This document shows, in pieces, positions 1-13,857 of a stretch of 64,000 bases of DNA. Position 1 is the first letter of the stretch. Each line of letters starts with the position of its first letter. The stretch spans positions 41,025,894 through 41,089,893 of the forward strand of contig CM019218.1 in NCBI GenBank assembly GCA_009741485.1, given 5' to 3'. The notes beneath the pieces were generated by a model. That model saw only the letters and a list, made by a program, of their open reading frames with translations. It did not search any database and was not told the origin of the DNA. The position numbers and the translations under genes were made by a program. The DNA comes from Malurus cyaneus samueli (Eukaryota > Chordata > Aves > Passeriformes > Maluridae).

Positions 1-2628
1 AAAACCTGGTACCCTTTTGTAATGAGGAGGTGCAACCAAATTTCTCCCTTCTCAAGACAAGAGCTAAAACTTTAGTAATTCTAAATTTGGAGAGAGTACT
101 CTCATTCCTTTTGGCTGAAAATGCTGTGAAACTATTGACTAGCTCAGAAAGTGGTAGCAGTGGGATATATGAAACCTCAAGCAACCAAGAGATCATTTAC
201 ATTGCACAGGGGAGTCTTGAATCTCACTCCGTGTTTAGTTTTTAGAAAGATGCCTGAATCTGTGGCCTACTTCTTTCTTTTTTAGCTTTTTCCAGAGGAA
301 GATGGGTAAGAAGAAGGAAGTTAAAATTCTGTCATTCAGCAAAGCTTTTGTCATGGGAGATGCAGGGATTAGAACCCTCCAGAAGAAGGAGTCACCGTGT
401 ACTGTGTACTGGAAATTCTTGAATGAGTGCCATCTATATAAAATGGAATTTTAAAAGCTTCTTTTCTGTGCTACTCATGAAACACATTTCATTTAGAGTC
501 TGATCCAGATGTGCTCACAATCTCCAAAGATGATATATCAAGATTTTGGCTCCTGGAACAGTTTAGGTTTGATGCATGTGCTTGGTTATTGAAGGCTTTT
601 GCTTATTGTACACAATTCTAGAAGAAATTTAGATGACAAGGAAAAAAACCAATGGCTTACATATCTCTAACAGAAATACTTAGGATGCTTGAGAAAAGTC
701 CTTCATGCTTGACATGGAGGTTTGAATAGGTACTTGAGAATAATTGAGAATAATAATAAGAAATTAGCGATTACAGATTCCAGGCCACCCTTTTAACAAA
801 AACCTCTCTTGCTTTCCATGTTTCTTATGATCTTCTTTTGGTCCAATCATTCATCTCAGCAAATTTTTCATTTTTCAAATTAGTACCCTTTAATAAACAC
901 ACCTCTGTAATTTGCATTGATAATCCTTTTCCCTAGAAGAGTGGGTGTTGCTGCAGGAACATGTCCAGAAGCTGCTCTCCAACCAGTTACTGCTCAAAAA
1001 AACACCATGCCAGTAGCTATTATGACTCAATAACAGATTGAAATCTCTTGTTATGTGTTAATATGGGATAACAACTCCCTTAGAATTTCCATTAATAATG
1101 AAGCATCTTAACAAAATACAGACAGAAAAACAGCTGCTGTGAACTTCTAGTAGGTACTATTTCTGCAAGATCTCTGTGTTGCATTAGCACTCAAGACACT
1201 GAATCCCAAACATCCAGACAACCAGAAAAACATCATAACAAGCCCAAATCAACTGCTGACATGTGCAAAAACGGGTAAATGCCCTTTCAAGATAATACAG
1301 TGACACAGATACACGATGCCTTTGTGAATTTGGGAGAGTTACAGTATTAAAGGTCTGCCTAGAAAGGGGTCCCTTTGAATGTGCGGTGTGAGAAGAAGGG
1401 AGATTGTTGTATCATGTAACAGCATCCCTACAAATGGTGGAGACTTCTAGTCTAAAATAAGTGGTTTAATACAGGTAAGTTTGAATCTTGGAATACAAGC
1501 ATACACTTTAGGATTTGAATAAACAACCTCATATTCATACCCTACTTGATTTTGATAGTGACCCTTGTGTAGAAAAAACATGGTTCTTTTTGTTGACATG
1601 CAACCATAAATGCTAAAACCCATTGAAAAAACCTATTCATTCAAAAATTCTTTCGAAAAATTGACAAAAAATGGTTCTTTCTTTAATTTTTAGAAAGCCT
1701 AAAAATCAAATTTTTGCTCTTATCAGTCAAATATTCACTTCCATATTAGAAACTCAGTATCTAATTATTAGATGCACTGGGTATTTAATTTCCACTCTCA
1801 TTAAAAGAAGCTGATTCCATCTTGCTGTCTGAACTAAAAGTTGATGTTTGGAGAGGTAAAGTCACCCAAAGTACAAGGACAGCAGACCTTTTGCTTTGTA
1901 AATCAGATAGAGCATATATTTCATCTTGTCCTCAAAAAACCTGTCCTCAACCAAATCATTTGCCGCACAGGAGGGCAACAAAACAGAAAGACTGTTTGAT
2001 CTTCATTCATACATGTCAGTCAAGTACATCTTTTCTTCCTCCTTCTCCCCCAGTTGTGTGCCTTTCCCCTTTGCCCTGCAGCAGTACATGAGTAAAATTA
2101 AACAAGGGTACTCACTCTATTTTTTTACATTTACTTTATGATAAGAGTTGTCAGTAATGTTTAGAGAGGTGGTGGGAGTAACATTTTCTTGCTGTGTTAA
2201 CTTGGGATTTTTTTTGTGCAAGCATTCTTACAAAATGTCATTTTAAAATCTTTAAATACCAGTCAATTACATGATTACTGGAAAATAACAAGCACTGAAC
2301 ATGTTATCTTAAGTTAAACATGCAAGTTACTGCCATTGCTGATAGAGTCACAGAATAGCTACCACCAAATAATTAATTTTAGTTGAGGTTTTTTTCCACA
2401 GCAACTATGCAATTAACTTGTGTGTCTAGTGTTATTTCAAGACGGGTGTACTGTTCAACTTGCTTGAGTTATGCAATACAGGTGTTCTGTATTTGATGAA
2501 ACATCCTGTAACCTGAGATCATTTCTACTGAATGGGTGGGAAGGTATCCACGCAGCAAAACGGCCAGGGGTTAGCTGTGTTCACTCTGGAAAAGTACAAA
2601 AGAGGAAAGAAGGAGTACATAAGGGTGC

Positions 2629-2629
<1 letters not shown>
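1..2629. other. No gene seen
   Basis: AT-rich single-copy-looking DNA. The open frames (longest 89 codons) have no recognisable domain. No repeat family is recognised. Confidence 0.7.

Positions 2630-2660
<31 letters not shown>
2630..2660 (+). repeat. A31 homopolymer
   Basis: Thirty-one A residues followed by GAGAGAGA, 40 bp before the CR1. The upstream 150 bp does not resemble a known SINE or gene to me, so a retroposed tail is possible but unproven. Confidence 0.95.
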
Positions 2661-2663
<3 letters not shown>

Positions 2664-2699
2664 AGAGACTGATAGCCTCGTATCAGCGGGACTCGGAAA

Positions 2700-3378
2700 A
2701 ACCTGGGTTTTCTGGATTTTCCTAAGGCTTTTGATGCTGCCCCTCACAGTATCCTTCTGGACAAGTTGTCCAGCTGTGAGGTGAGTAGGTACACAGTGTG
2801 CTGGGACAAGGTCTGGCTGAAGAGCAGGGCCCACAGGTAGTGAATGAATGGGGCTTCATCTGCCTGGAAACCATTCAGCAGTAGCATTCCTCAGGGCTCT
2901 GCTCTGTGATCAGCCATGCTCCACACTTGCTTGCAGGAGGTGAATGCACCATAGGCAGGTTTGCTGACAGTACAAAACGGGGAGATGCTGTTGGCTGACT
3001 GGCTTGAAGGACAAGAGGCCTTGCAGAGGGATCTGGAGAGATTGGAGCATTAGGCTACAATTAATAGGATGAGATTTATCAAGCTCAGGTGCTGGGTTCT
3101 GCACCTGGGATGGAGGAACACTGAGCACAAGTGTAAACTGGGAGAGGAGTGGCTGGAGAGCAGCAGGGATTATGGGGGTGCTGGTTGGTAGCATCTCAGT
3201 AGAAGTCAGCAGTGTGCCCTGGCAGCCCAGAGGTCCAATTCCATCCTGTGGGGCATCAAACCTGCCAGTATTTCAGAGCCATTTGGGACTTTCCCTTATA
3301 ACAGGTTTTAACTTCTCATCAGCCCTGAAGCGGTCAGGCAACTGGACCAGATGATCATGGAGGGTCCCTTGCAACTGA
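2700..3378 (+). mobile_element. Decayed CR1 LINE (reverse transcriptase part and 3' end)
   Basis: Starts in the CR1 reverse transcriptase: the frame reads LDFPKAFDAAPHSILLDKLS, matching the conserved D-F-x-K-A-F-D motif region. It then runs, with stops and internal deletions, through the GCCCTGGCAGCC...CATCCTGTGGGGCATCAAAC segment to the 3' end GGTCAGGCAACTGGACCAGATGATC...GAGGGTCCCTTGCAACTGAA. It joins directly to the ATTCT array. Non-functional. Confidence 0.93.
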
Positions 3379-3650
3379 AATATTCTATTCTATTCTATTC
3401 TATTCTATTCTATTCTATTTATTCTTATTCTATCTATCTTATTCATTCATTCATTTATTCTCATTCATTCATTATTCTATTCTATTCATTCATTCTTTCA
3501 TTCATTCATTCCATTCCATTCCATTCATTCCATTCCATTCCATTCCACTCTATCCTCATCCCATCCATCCCATCCCATCCATCCATCCCATCCCATCCCA
3601 TCCCATCCCATCCATCCCATCCCATCCATCCCATCCCATCCCATCCCAAA
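3379..3650 (+). repeat. Graded short tandem array (ATTCT to ATTC to CATCC)
   Basis: Begins as repeated TATTC/ATTCT directly at the CR1 3' end, changes to ATTC tetramers (about 3443-3520), then CCATT/ATTCC, and finally CCATC/CCCAT pentamers up to 3648. The CR1 tail normally carries 8-bp ATTCTATG-type repeats, so the array probably grew from that tail. It leaves a 100-codon open frame rich in Ser, Ile, His and Pro that has no coding signature. Confidence 0.95.
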
Positions 3651-3659
3651 TGATCTCAA

Positions 3660-6600
3660 GCCCAAAAGCATCTGGTTTCCCTTCATGGGTTAGGTCAAGA
3701 CACCGACTGGCCAGAGCCACGTTTTTTTCTTATCTGTGACAAGAGGATAAAATTCCTTTCTGCTATGCTTTGTAGATTGTGAACATGCCCTCACAGGAGA
3801 AGGTCAGTTGTGGTCAACTGAGGCTGCTTAGGTGCAGTGAGTAAATAAATACAATCCTGGGAGAAAAGGAGAGGAATATGCAAGAGAGAATAAAGGAAAG
3901 GAAATAAAAGAAAGACAGAAAAAGGAAGCCTTTTGAAAAAGTCAAATAGGACAAAGACTTTGGATGTCAAGAGGACATTAAGAAACACACACATGAAGAA
4001 AAACACACACATGAAGAAAACGTTAGGAAAAATATAGTGTGAAGGACGCTTCAAGAGTATCTAAAGGGCAGAAAAATAGTAGAGCTTAGAAAAACATTTA
4101 CTTTTTGTAAGTATTTGATAACAGAGAAAAACACTGGCTCTGTCATGAAACAATGAGTACTCTGTGGCACACCATCCATTTTCCCCACGCTGGAAAAACA
4201 AGTTTCCTTTCCTTGTAATTGCTTGCATTTCTCTGTGATATAGCCATGCTCCTTGGACCCTTCTGAGACGAGAGCTCCACAGTGCAGAAGCTCTTAAGAG
4301 CAGAGTAGATGAGCCCAAAGTACTTGCAGACAAGGGCTACTAAAGGAAGTTGCAACTTCAGCACAAATTAAAGTGTCTGTTAGCAGCTTTGTGGTTCCAG
4401 TCTCCCACAGGATGGCCAGAGATTACTTTTACAGCTTATTTCTGTGCATGTAGTGCAGCTAGCACATCACTCCTGATCCCCTGGAGCAAAGGCAATTACT
4501 GCTCTTCCTTTTCCCTCTCCATGGAAACTTCTAAAATTACCAGTTCAGTGGAGTCCAGGCTTTTGTTGGTGTTCTCTAACTCACCTCTTCTGGCTCTGAT
4601 ACCACTAACAAACATCAGCCAGCCAGGATTGAAGTGACTGGCTTTGACTTTCATTCTCAGCTTTGTGCTGATGTTGACTCAGCTCATTCACCCTCCCTCG
4701 TGTACAGAATGCTTCACACTGTGCTAAAAACAAGCACAGGGAGATGCTACCAGCTTGCCACCCATTCCCAAGGTAGGGAATGGCTTGGGGTTTTGAGTTC
4801 AAAATACAGCTGAGTGCTGTAGGAAGAGAGCTCCAAGACGGGAGATAAAGCAGCAGCTTTGAGGAGCAATGTGCTGGAAGAAGCCTTTCATGCCTGGCTG
4901 AGAATTAGTTACAATTTTGGCATGGAATTATCTCAGTCTCAACGGGATCCAGTTGTTTTTGATAGAAACCTGATGGTTATCCAAGGAAGTCAGGTTCAGA
5001 AATTTTCAGAAGGTTGTCTCTTTGTTTGTTATTTTGGGAGGGGGTGAAGCCTGTTATTTGGGGAGTGGGAGAGCCGGGGGAGGGAGGTATAAGGTTGATT
5101 AAATAAAAAGAAGAATCCAGTTTTGCAAAAGGCTATGTAAAACCCTAGAGTACTTGCTAGTACTTTTACTTTTTAGAGTACTTTTTTCTCTAAAAAAAAT
5201 TACATTTATGCTTTCCAAAGTGACTTCTACTTTTATTTGCTCATTCATACTCTGCTTTTATGTGTCTCATTGCACATGTCCCATAGCTCTGATAATTCAC
5301 AGAAATTTCTTATTGCAACAACTACACGTGTGAGACATGCAAAAGCTACACACACGTTTTGGTTCAGACAAGTGATCCAGTGAGATCTGTAGATCTGCAG
5401 ACCTGTCTGTAAAAGGTTTCTAAAGGCAGAAGGCCAGCTTCAGACAGCAGATTATAAAGGCTCAGTAAAAATTACTTTGTTTTATCCCTGGGAATAGCTA
5501 ACCAACAGCCTGGGAGCAAAGTCTGGGCCCTGACTTTTTACCAAGTCCTCCAAGACTATGAGACAGAGTGATCAGGCCACCTAATTTAGAACAACTGATA
5601 CATGGACTGGGGAAAGATGAAGACTGGGTCTTGAAGGATTTACCTACTTACTGCTGCACTGTGCAAACACCTCAGTGTCTTGCTCCCTTCCATCAGTCTA
5701 AGCAGAAAAGTGACACCCAAGCATTAGGAAAGTGACTGTCCTCAATTTGTGCAAACAATTATTAGAAGCAGTCCTACAAACTGGGATACTCATGTACAGC
5801 ATGCATGTGTTTTTCACACAGGGCAAATATATAAAGGAATTATTCCTCGCTTGACCTAGGGAAACACCACTCCCACTCTGCACACAATTACATCTTTTAT
5901 GTTCTGCATGAAAGAATATACTGCAAATGAATCTTAGTACAAAGTTTAAATAAAGAATTGCCAAGTAATAATTAACTCAGTCTGTCATTTATTATGATTA
6001 GGCACTAAGGTAAGGTCAGTTTCCTTAATGCTTTTCAAAGAATGTACTCATTTTAGAACAGGTATGACCAGTTATGCAGACTTCTCAAAAGACACAGTGT
6101 TCCCCTCCTGGCTCAGTGATGCCCTGGGTATTCATTTTCATTGCCAGTTTTGCCTTAATTATCAATATCACCACCATGTTGACATGCTAAAAGCCCAGTC
6201 ACACAGAAATGACCCAGCACTTTCACCTGTGACCTCTCCTGTGAGGTTTCACTAATGATCTCATTGCTTCTGTGACAAAACACTTCTCACTGCAGGACAA
6301 GATGTGTTATTATGGTCCAAATGTGAGCAATCTCAGGTTACACTTTATTCCTAAAATCCATTAGTGTGGGAGGCTCTTTGGGCACAGGTGGTCAACCAGA
6401 AAATCAATAAAACAGACCAAAGTATGTACAAAATATTTTGTTGTGCACTACAAAACATCCTACAGTGGAAATACTTCTTGTTCTAACTTCCTAGTCTGGA
6501 TGGTGTTTTGAGAGCAAGCTGTACAGACTTACACATGCACAGTTCCACAAATCTATTAACATTCCTCCATGTTACTGGGCAGGATTTGTCTGGTGATTCT

Positions 6601-9600
6601 GAGATTCTGTCATGGCACCCCATTGCACAGCACATCACCTACTAATGAAGATTTACTTTGAGATTTTTGGCTTAAAGATAATCTCACAAAGTTATTATTT
6701 ACTATTTATATTATAGTTGCACCTAGAAACCCCAAATGAAAGGATTCAATTTAATTAGGTATTTTGCAAACAATAATAAGAAAGAGTTCCTGCATCACAG
6801 ATCTAACAGGGCTCTTATCAGACAGGATAAAAGCAATGGATGAAAGACATAAACAAGGTGGGAGTGGATTGGAAAGACTGCTTTACAGTTGTAAAGCAAA
6901 CAGACTTCACTACAGCTCACTACTTGTCTAACTGATGGGAGTGGTTCACAGCATCACAGCCGAAAAAGGTTTTGAGGAGGCATTTAGAAAAGGATAAGGC
7001 AGAAGGCTTTATGGATTTTGGCAAGGACTGGTTTCCGCTGCCAGGCACTGCCGTAAAGATTTAAGTCTCTTGCTTATCACTGAAAGAAGCACAACTGCTT
7101 AAGATGCTATACTAGGTGACCATCCCTCCCTTTAAAATTAACCACTATAAACTATGGTGAAAGATGATTTTTCTAATTGACTCAAGCCCATTTGACATCT
7201 ATAAATTGGAAAACTTTTAATTTTCATCTCCTGTGAGCACACATAATTATATTCTCTCTGTTGTTTATCCCGAGGCTGGTCATGTTCCAGTAGCGCTCAC
7301 GTCCAGAGAGCAAAACTGTACATTGAAATGCAAATTGCACAGTAGATATCATCATGGAGACTGAAAGGGAATATTATGAGATTTGTTGTAATTTCATATG
7401 GCTTTAGAGGATATTTGAAACAAACAAAAACAAAAAAAGTATTTTGTGAAATAGAAAACATGACCACATCTCACGAAAATCTCGAGCCTTTTCCATTGAG
7501 GGTTGAACAAGACTGTTTCTTTCCCACTTCTGTGCCTTCAGTGGAGGCAACCAGGGTTAAATACAGTTATTTGGGAGTAAGTAATAACATATTATTCCTA
7601 ATGCTATCTGATTTATGTCGCATTAAAACAAATATCTAAATTTAAATCAAGCTAAACCCTTAAGAATACAATCATTAAGATCTCCTAAAACTGACACATG
7701 TGCTGTTGTCAGCTGCAACCCTTTCTTCCCTCTGTGCCCCACTCACACTGCCTCTCCAGAGCTCCTGGATGCTGCTCTGGGTTTGACTGTTCATGCATTA
7801 GCTCCTCATTGCTGGCAGGAGCCTCCCTCTGCTGCCAGTCGGGAGCTTTCACTCATCCATCCACCCCTGACCGCACAATTCCATCCCGGCCCCGTTTGTA
7901 GCTTCGGTTCCCTGTGCTGGTGTAGCACAGCCAGCAATGAAGCATGATGCCAGCCAAGCTTTCAAGCAGGTGAGTCAGAGTTTGTACGCAAATCTCTTCT
8001 CTCTTGCTCTTTAATTACATCTGATCTGTTTGTTTTCATTCCCCCCCATGTTCCCTGCTTCTGCCCTCAATCTGCAAGGCAGTTTTCAATTGATTCCTGA
8101 CTTGCCCATACAATACATGCCCATGCTACATCCAGTCACAGCCTGCACCGTGGGCTGGTGCCCGAAGTTTGATCACTTCCCAGCTTTCATGTGTTTATTA
8201 AGACAAATACAGACCCTTTGATGGACTAAAATAACCTGCTAAATCATCTGCAAATCACCCCTTGCTCCCCAGTCAACCTCTCAAGCCCCCCATTACTTCA
8301 CTTGCACAGTGACAATAATTAAGTCTCCTGTTTTCTCTGGGCCTCAATCACATTGTTTTCACTGACACCTATAAAGTCTTATTTCAGGAAACAGGAAAAT
8401 TAACCACAATCTCTATTTATTTACATCCACATAAAAAAAATCCTAACTATAATTGTTAAAGCACCTGGCACAGATCTAGAAACATAATTACAATATCACA
8501 GAATCAGTCAAAACACCAGCTGCTCTTTCTCTCCTGTATCTCTTCCATCAGCTACATATCATTCATTATTTAGTGAGAAGATTCAGTACAGATTAAAACT
8601 CATCCTAAACCATATCTATTATGCAATCATATCTTTACCTTGATGCTATAGTTAAACATCTCTTGGATAATCTTTGAAAAAAGTCTGTGAGGAATAAGTA
8701 AACATATAACTACTAAAAACAAAGCACTAATGTTGTTTTCTATTATGTAGCTCAGATCACTGCACCCATGGCACAGTTTTGCCACTTCTATCGCTCAGAA
8801 ATTACTTTAATGTAATTTTGAGAAATGCGTTTAAGAAGTCTACCCTTCTCACCACGTTGAAAAACACAGAATTAATCATCCATGTAAGATCTAAAATAAT
8901 TCCTGCTATATGTTATTATCTGATAGATACCAAAAAATACTTTCAAAGGTCAATAGAGAGGTGGAATGCAGATTTAAATACCGATTAGTCAGGATAGCAC
9001 TGGTAATTGAAACAAGAGCAAATTAACTGCGTAGTCCTGTAAATAATTACAATTCCTGTAAATTTAACATCTGTGAGTACAGCAAGAGAGGCATATGTTC
9101 TAAAAAACAAACCATTTTAATGCACATGGATGAGGAAGAATTCAACAGTGTTCTTCCAGGCAGTCTACCAAGCATCAACCACTACTCATGTAATAGTTGG
9201 GAGTATAGTGCAGCAGTAGCCTTACATTATCACCCAGGACGCTTCCAGGCCAGCCAAGATATTCCTGCAGATCCAATCTGGATTTGCACCAGATTACATT
9301 TCGTCTGATATATGTTCAGAAATGCAGGCAAACCACAAGATTTTAATTGTCAGTTAAATACACAAGGAGTTTTCCAGGAATGTGTACTCTGTACATTCAC
9401 TTTAGATGCTCTTCAGAGGGTGGGAAGCTGGAAAAGAATGCCCAGGTTAGCATTCACACAATCAGGATGGAAAATAGGCATGGCATGTTGTATAAATGCC
9501 TGCTGCACTAACTTAGATTAATGTAGCCATTGTAGGTGGCATTTAAAATCAGGATTTTGTGAAATATTGGATACATCCTAGTACACACGGTCTTCTTGTT

Positions 9601-10689
9601 CCTTTTCCTCGGAAAAGCTTATTCTGCAGTGGGATTGGCTATGGTACTTATTGGTAAAAATACCGTCCAAACTGTCTCATTACTCTCTGCATCAGCAGAA
9701 AATTTTGCTGTATTTTCTTCCCCCCTGGTGGTGGAAAAGTCCAAACATTTCTCAGTAACATTAATAAAACCTTGAAACCTTGATGTAACTAAGGACTGGA
9801 GTGCAAAAGACTCTGGGCCAGCAGCTGGACCATACCCTCCAGGTCATCTCAAGGGACTGAGTAATTCCATTGATTGCTTGGCTGGCAGTTTGATTTCTCC
9901 TTTATAGTTTAGCCACATCTCCACAAAATCCAGCATTCCCTCCTCCCTTATTTTTCTTTAAGTCAGCTAAAAACTAATAAATATCTGTCAACAAGCAGTT
10001 CATCAAATAGCAATATGAAGCTTTGGTATATCAAAGGGCAAGAGATCACAGAACAGACATTTGTCTAAAATGTAGCCAGATTTTCCAAAGAGCTCAAGGA
10101 TAATTTTTTCAAGTGCTTGGGACCCACCTCCATAGGCAAATTTTCAGAACTGCTCAGAGCCATGTGTGCCAGAAGTCTCTAAGAACAGTTGAGTTGATTT
10201 GGTTCTTAAGACACAGCCAAGTTTTTGAAAAGCCTGTCCCCTTTGAAATATTTTTGCTAAAGGCTGTTCCAGTATCCCAAAGCTATTATTTTGGCTTCCG
10301 TGCGTATCTGTACATCTCCACCAAAGAACCTTATTATAAACCTGATATTTTGTTAAATAAAAAAAAAAAAAACCACACATTTGCTTTAGAACATAACTCT
10401 TCATTTTGTTATTTTTGAAATGGTTTCCTAGGCAGCCTTTGTATGAAATACATCATCCTTGGGTTTTGGAAACTTTTTATCATAAAGACATATCATTTTT
10501 CCCTTGCAATAATTTCTAAAACAGGCATTCTATTTTGGTCCTTTTACAGATATATCTGTTCCTAAACTAAGGCCTATTTTCTCCACTACAAATACAGTGA
10601 CATTTACATCTTAGTGAAATTGTTCTCTTGGTGTATGGAGTATTACAACCGTATTTTACTAAGCCCTTAACTATGAATAAAATTTGAAA
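3660..10689. other. No gene seen
   Basis: About 7 kb without a recognisable gene. It holds an 18-bp duplication (listed), short A or C runs, and a C/T-rich patch around 7700-7900. Frames are short and without domains. Confidence 0.7.
3983..4018 (+). repeat. Perfect 18-bp tandem duplication
   Basis: Two exact copies of an 18-bp unit beginning AAACACACAC and ending ATGAAGAA. Confidence 0.9.
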
Positions 10690-11170
10690 AAGAGCCTCAG
10701 AAAACAGTGCTGGCTTTTGTCATTATCAATAAGAAAATTCAGAAAATTGGAAGAGAAACAGATTAGAACTTGAAAAAGGGTCAAGTGGAAGATGCTACAC
10801 TTACACAGATGTGTTGAACTACAAAAAGAGAATGGGGAATCACCATTCAGAAAATAATTTTGAGTCCGTGGAGGCAGGGAATCTACCAGATTGCTACCAG
10901 GCTGCACTTGAGTGAAGATTATGCTGCCACAACAAAAAAAAAAATGAGAGACTGACATCACCCTTGGATGTGTAAAGCAGAGCATGGCCTGACAGACACA
11001 TGAAATATCTGTTCTCAGAGCTGTAAGATTTTAGTTGGAATACTGAGCCTACGGAGCCGATAATCCCACTTTGACAAATACGGCATTTGGAAGTGACATA
11101 GAGGAGAGCAAGAAGAGCAGGGGTCTTCAAAAGACTTCAAGAACTAGAGGCTGTTAGCTAAAAAAAATTC
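10690..11170 (+). mobile_element. Possible very old LINE relic
   Basis: The part near 11030-11160 (TTGGAATACTGAGCC, then CACTTTGACAAATACGGC, then GAAGTGACATAGAGG, then AAGACTTCAAGAACTAG) follows the order of the CR1 3' reverse transcriptase end in plus orientation, at low identity. It could be coincidence. Confidence 0.3.
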
Positions 11171-12999
11171 CAATAAATGTGCACTACGCTTACTGTTGCA
11201 AAAAGGATAGGTATTATCTCTTTATCAGTGACACATCCGTCTGGGAGGAGCACAATTCCCGAGTGATAACCAAGTCTGCCAGAACTGTGAGATACCGTGA
11301 TTTATTTCAGAGAAGGGAACCAGTAGGTGACTTAATTATCCAGTGCCAATGGAGATTAAAAAGAGGAGGTTTGCTCTGGTGAGATGGAGTGGGGGAAGGC
11401 TCAGTCCCTGCTCAGCAGTAGGAATGCAGAGAAAATAGAGGATAACTGAGCAGGAATGGCAGCTTGGTGACAGTCAGTCATACACCAGGGTCTGAAAGCA
11501 AATCCCTTTAGGAGATGTCACCAAGGGCATCTGATGTTGATATCATGATAGGAAAGAAGAGTATTTCCTGTAGAAAATTCCACTTTCCACACAAATAACG
11601 TAAAAAGACTGCACAGTGTGATAACCATGGTCATGTAATGTGAAGTATTTTATCAGAAACTTATCAACATTTTATGAAATGGCTCTCAAAATAAGATTAA
11701 AATGTGTTTTAACACAAGCATTTTAAGCAAGATTTGTCAAGATGTTTTTCCAAAGACTCTTTTTCCCCTAGGTTTAACATTTAAACAAATTGACAGTGGA
11801 CTGGAAAGAAAGAGGGAAGGTGATTTGGCAGCATTCTGCTGACTCAAAACTGGAGAAGTCTGTTCTAGCCTTCAAAGCTCATGAGACAGTTTTCCACTGC
11901 TGTTTCTGCTCAAACATAAAATGAATCCTAGGAGACTACCATGTACAAGATTAATTTCTGGCTGGGTGCAAAGGAAAAAAATATTTCAATGACAAAACAG
12001 AGTATTCTAACAGGTCACTAAGAATGTGGTTTTGAGAGCTTTTGAGACCCAGCTGGGCAAAGTCTTACACTACATGGTCTGCTTTCATAGTTTGCCCTCC
12101 TCTGCAATGGCAGCCAGACCAGAGACTTCCTGGAATCCCTTCCCACATTTATGACTGCGTGCTGATCCTATGGACTCACCTTTCCTCGAGGTTACCAGCC
12201 TTGGAGGTGACTTTTCTTCTAACTGGAAAAGAAATCCCTTGGCAAGAGAATGCTTGATGGGTCAGTGGTGCCTGAGGGCCCTGCCTGGGTGGGCATTTCA
12301 GGAATTCCCATCTCTGCACACAAATGTGTCCATGCACAGACCCTTAGGTGGACACAAGGCACTGACCAGAGGCTCCCTTCAAACCTGGAGGCTCTCCCAG
12401 GCCCCAGCATCCATGGTGCAGATAGACTTCAATGAAAGATTAAAAGGAATTCTTGTGTATTGCTTGGCTCAGAACACCCAGGAAGGAGAGGAGCTCTCCT
12501 GAATTGCCTGTGGGAATTTATGACTTGGAGCAATGGGGGTAAAGTCAGGTAAAGAAAAACAGTTTGAACATCAGTAAAATTTCCTAACTGTGAGTGTTAT
12601 TAGACTGGAATAATCTCCCCTAAGGGAAGCAATAAAACCAACATCATTTGCATCTTTGCAAACTAGACCAGACAAAGCACTGGAAAATATACTGTGGAGA
12701 ATAAGCCTGTAAAATGATTGCACTAATTTTTCTCATCTATTCTTTCTTCATAGGATTGCTTCATACATGGAATGTGCCATACTCTTTTTCCTGTTGCTTT
12801 ATAACCTCTCCTGTGGGTTGAAAAAAAAAAAAACCCTGAAGGAAATTACACCATTCTAAGCAAAAAGTAACATATTAAGACAATTTGCATTTTTATTTTA
12901 AAAAGACATATTTTATCTTTAAAATATAACCAGTGATAGACACAAGAGCATAATCTCTAGGATAATGACACACTTCAGTACACTAGGCAATTAGGTTTG
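11171..12999. other. No gene seen
   Basis: No recognisable gene. The 12030-12500 part is more GC-rich and has overlapping open frames on both strands (up to 110 codons) without a domain or splice support. Confidence 0.65.
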
Positions 13000-13205
13000 C
13001 CTTTAATTATTTATTGTTTGACATGCTGCTCATACAAATACTCTGTGTAACAGGAGGAAGTCAGTTTGACCTTAATTATTGCCTGTAAATAATTCCTGAA
13101 TTGTAACTAAGTAGTGCCTTTTAAAATGTAATTGTTATAATACCAGAGTTACAGAGCTCATTGATTTATAATTACTTAATTGTTATACCCATTAAATCAC
13201 AGCTG
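13000..13205. promoter_or_regulatory. Candidate conserved non-coding element
   Basis: AT-rich but complex sequence packed with TAATTA/TTAATTA-like homeodomain words (TTTAATTATTTATTG, CTTAATTATTGCCTG, AATTACTTAATTG). This composition is typical of vertebrate developmental enhancers. Conservation is not measured. Confidence 0.25.
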
Positions 13206-13710
13206 TGATAGGTTCATCTTGTCTACATTCACTCGCCTGGACAGTGAAGAATTACAGCCAAGAACTTGGACTAACATCATCTCCCACAGTGAAATGGCTG
13301 AACAACCATTCCAGTCTGGCCAAGGTTAGTAGGGCTCATCAGAGGTACTGTGGGCATTTCAGCACACATCCTTCAGAAAAACAATCAGGGGAGAAGGGCA
13401 TTCAAAATATCCATACCTCCAGGGTCCTGGGCTCTCCCCAGAGAAATCCATGAAAATGCTACTTATGTGACAGTCTGATTGTACACTTTTGGGGTCATAA
13501 TCTGTAATGAGCTATTGGACATACTGCTAACCTGTGCTGCTGGGAAGCAGAAAATAAAAAAAAAAATTATGTAATTATTTTCTCCATCTATCAACACGGG
13601 GTATCCGGTTGTTTCCATATTTGTATGCAAGGGAGAGACTGTCATTTTTCTTCTCGTGACTTTCTCTTGAACACAATGAGAGCATTTCACAAAGAGAGTT
13701 CAGCCCACAC

Positions 13711-13857
13711 TGTTGTGGTTCAACCCCAGGCAGCCACTAAACCCCACAGAGCTGCTCAAATCCCTGTTACCAACTCTGTTTTCAGCACACATCCAAACAC
13801 AGCCCCATGCTGGCTACCACGAAGAAAATTAACTCTATCCCAGCCAAAACCAGCACA
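13711..13857 (+). mobile_element. Short LTR remnant of an avian endogenous retroelement
   Basis: Begins TGTTGTGGTTCAACCCCAGG and ends AAAATTAACTCTATCCCAG...CAGCACA, the two ends I associate with a widespread avian LTR (TG...CA termini). Only 147 bp remain, so most of the interior is missing. The element is flanked by CACAC on both sides (13706-13710 and 13858-13862), fitting a 5-bp target duplication, though that word is low-complexity. No retroviral coding sequence accompanies it. The family name is not assigned because I cannot search a library. Confidence 0.7.

Noticed and set aside
3351..3653. 100-codon frame rich in Ser, Ile, His and Pro
   Set aside because: It is the translation of the ATTCT/CATCC tandem array.
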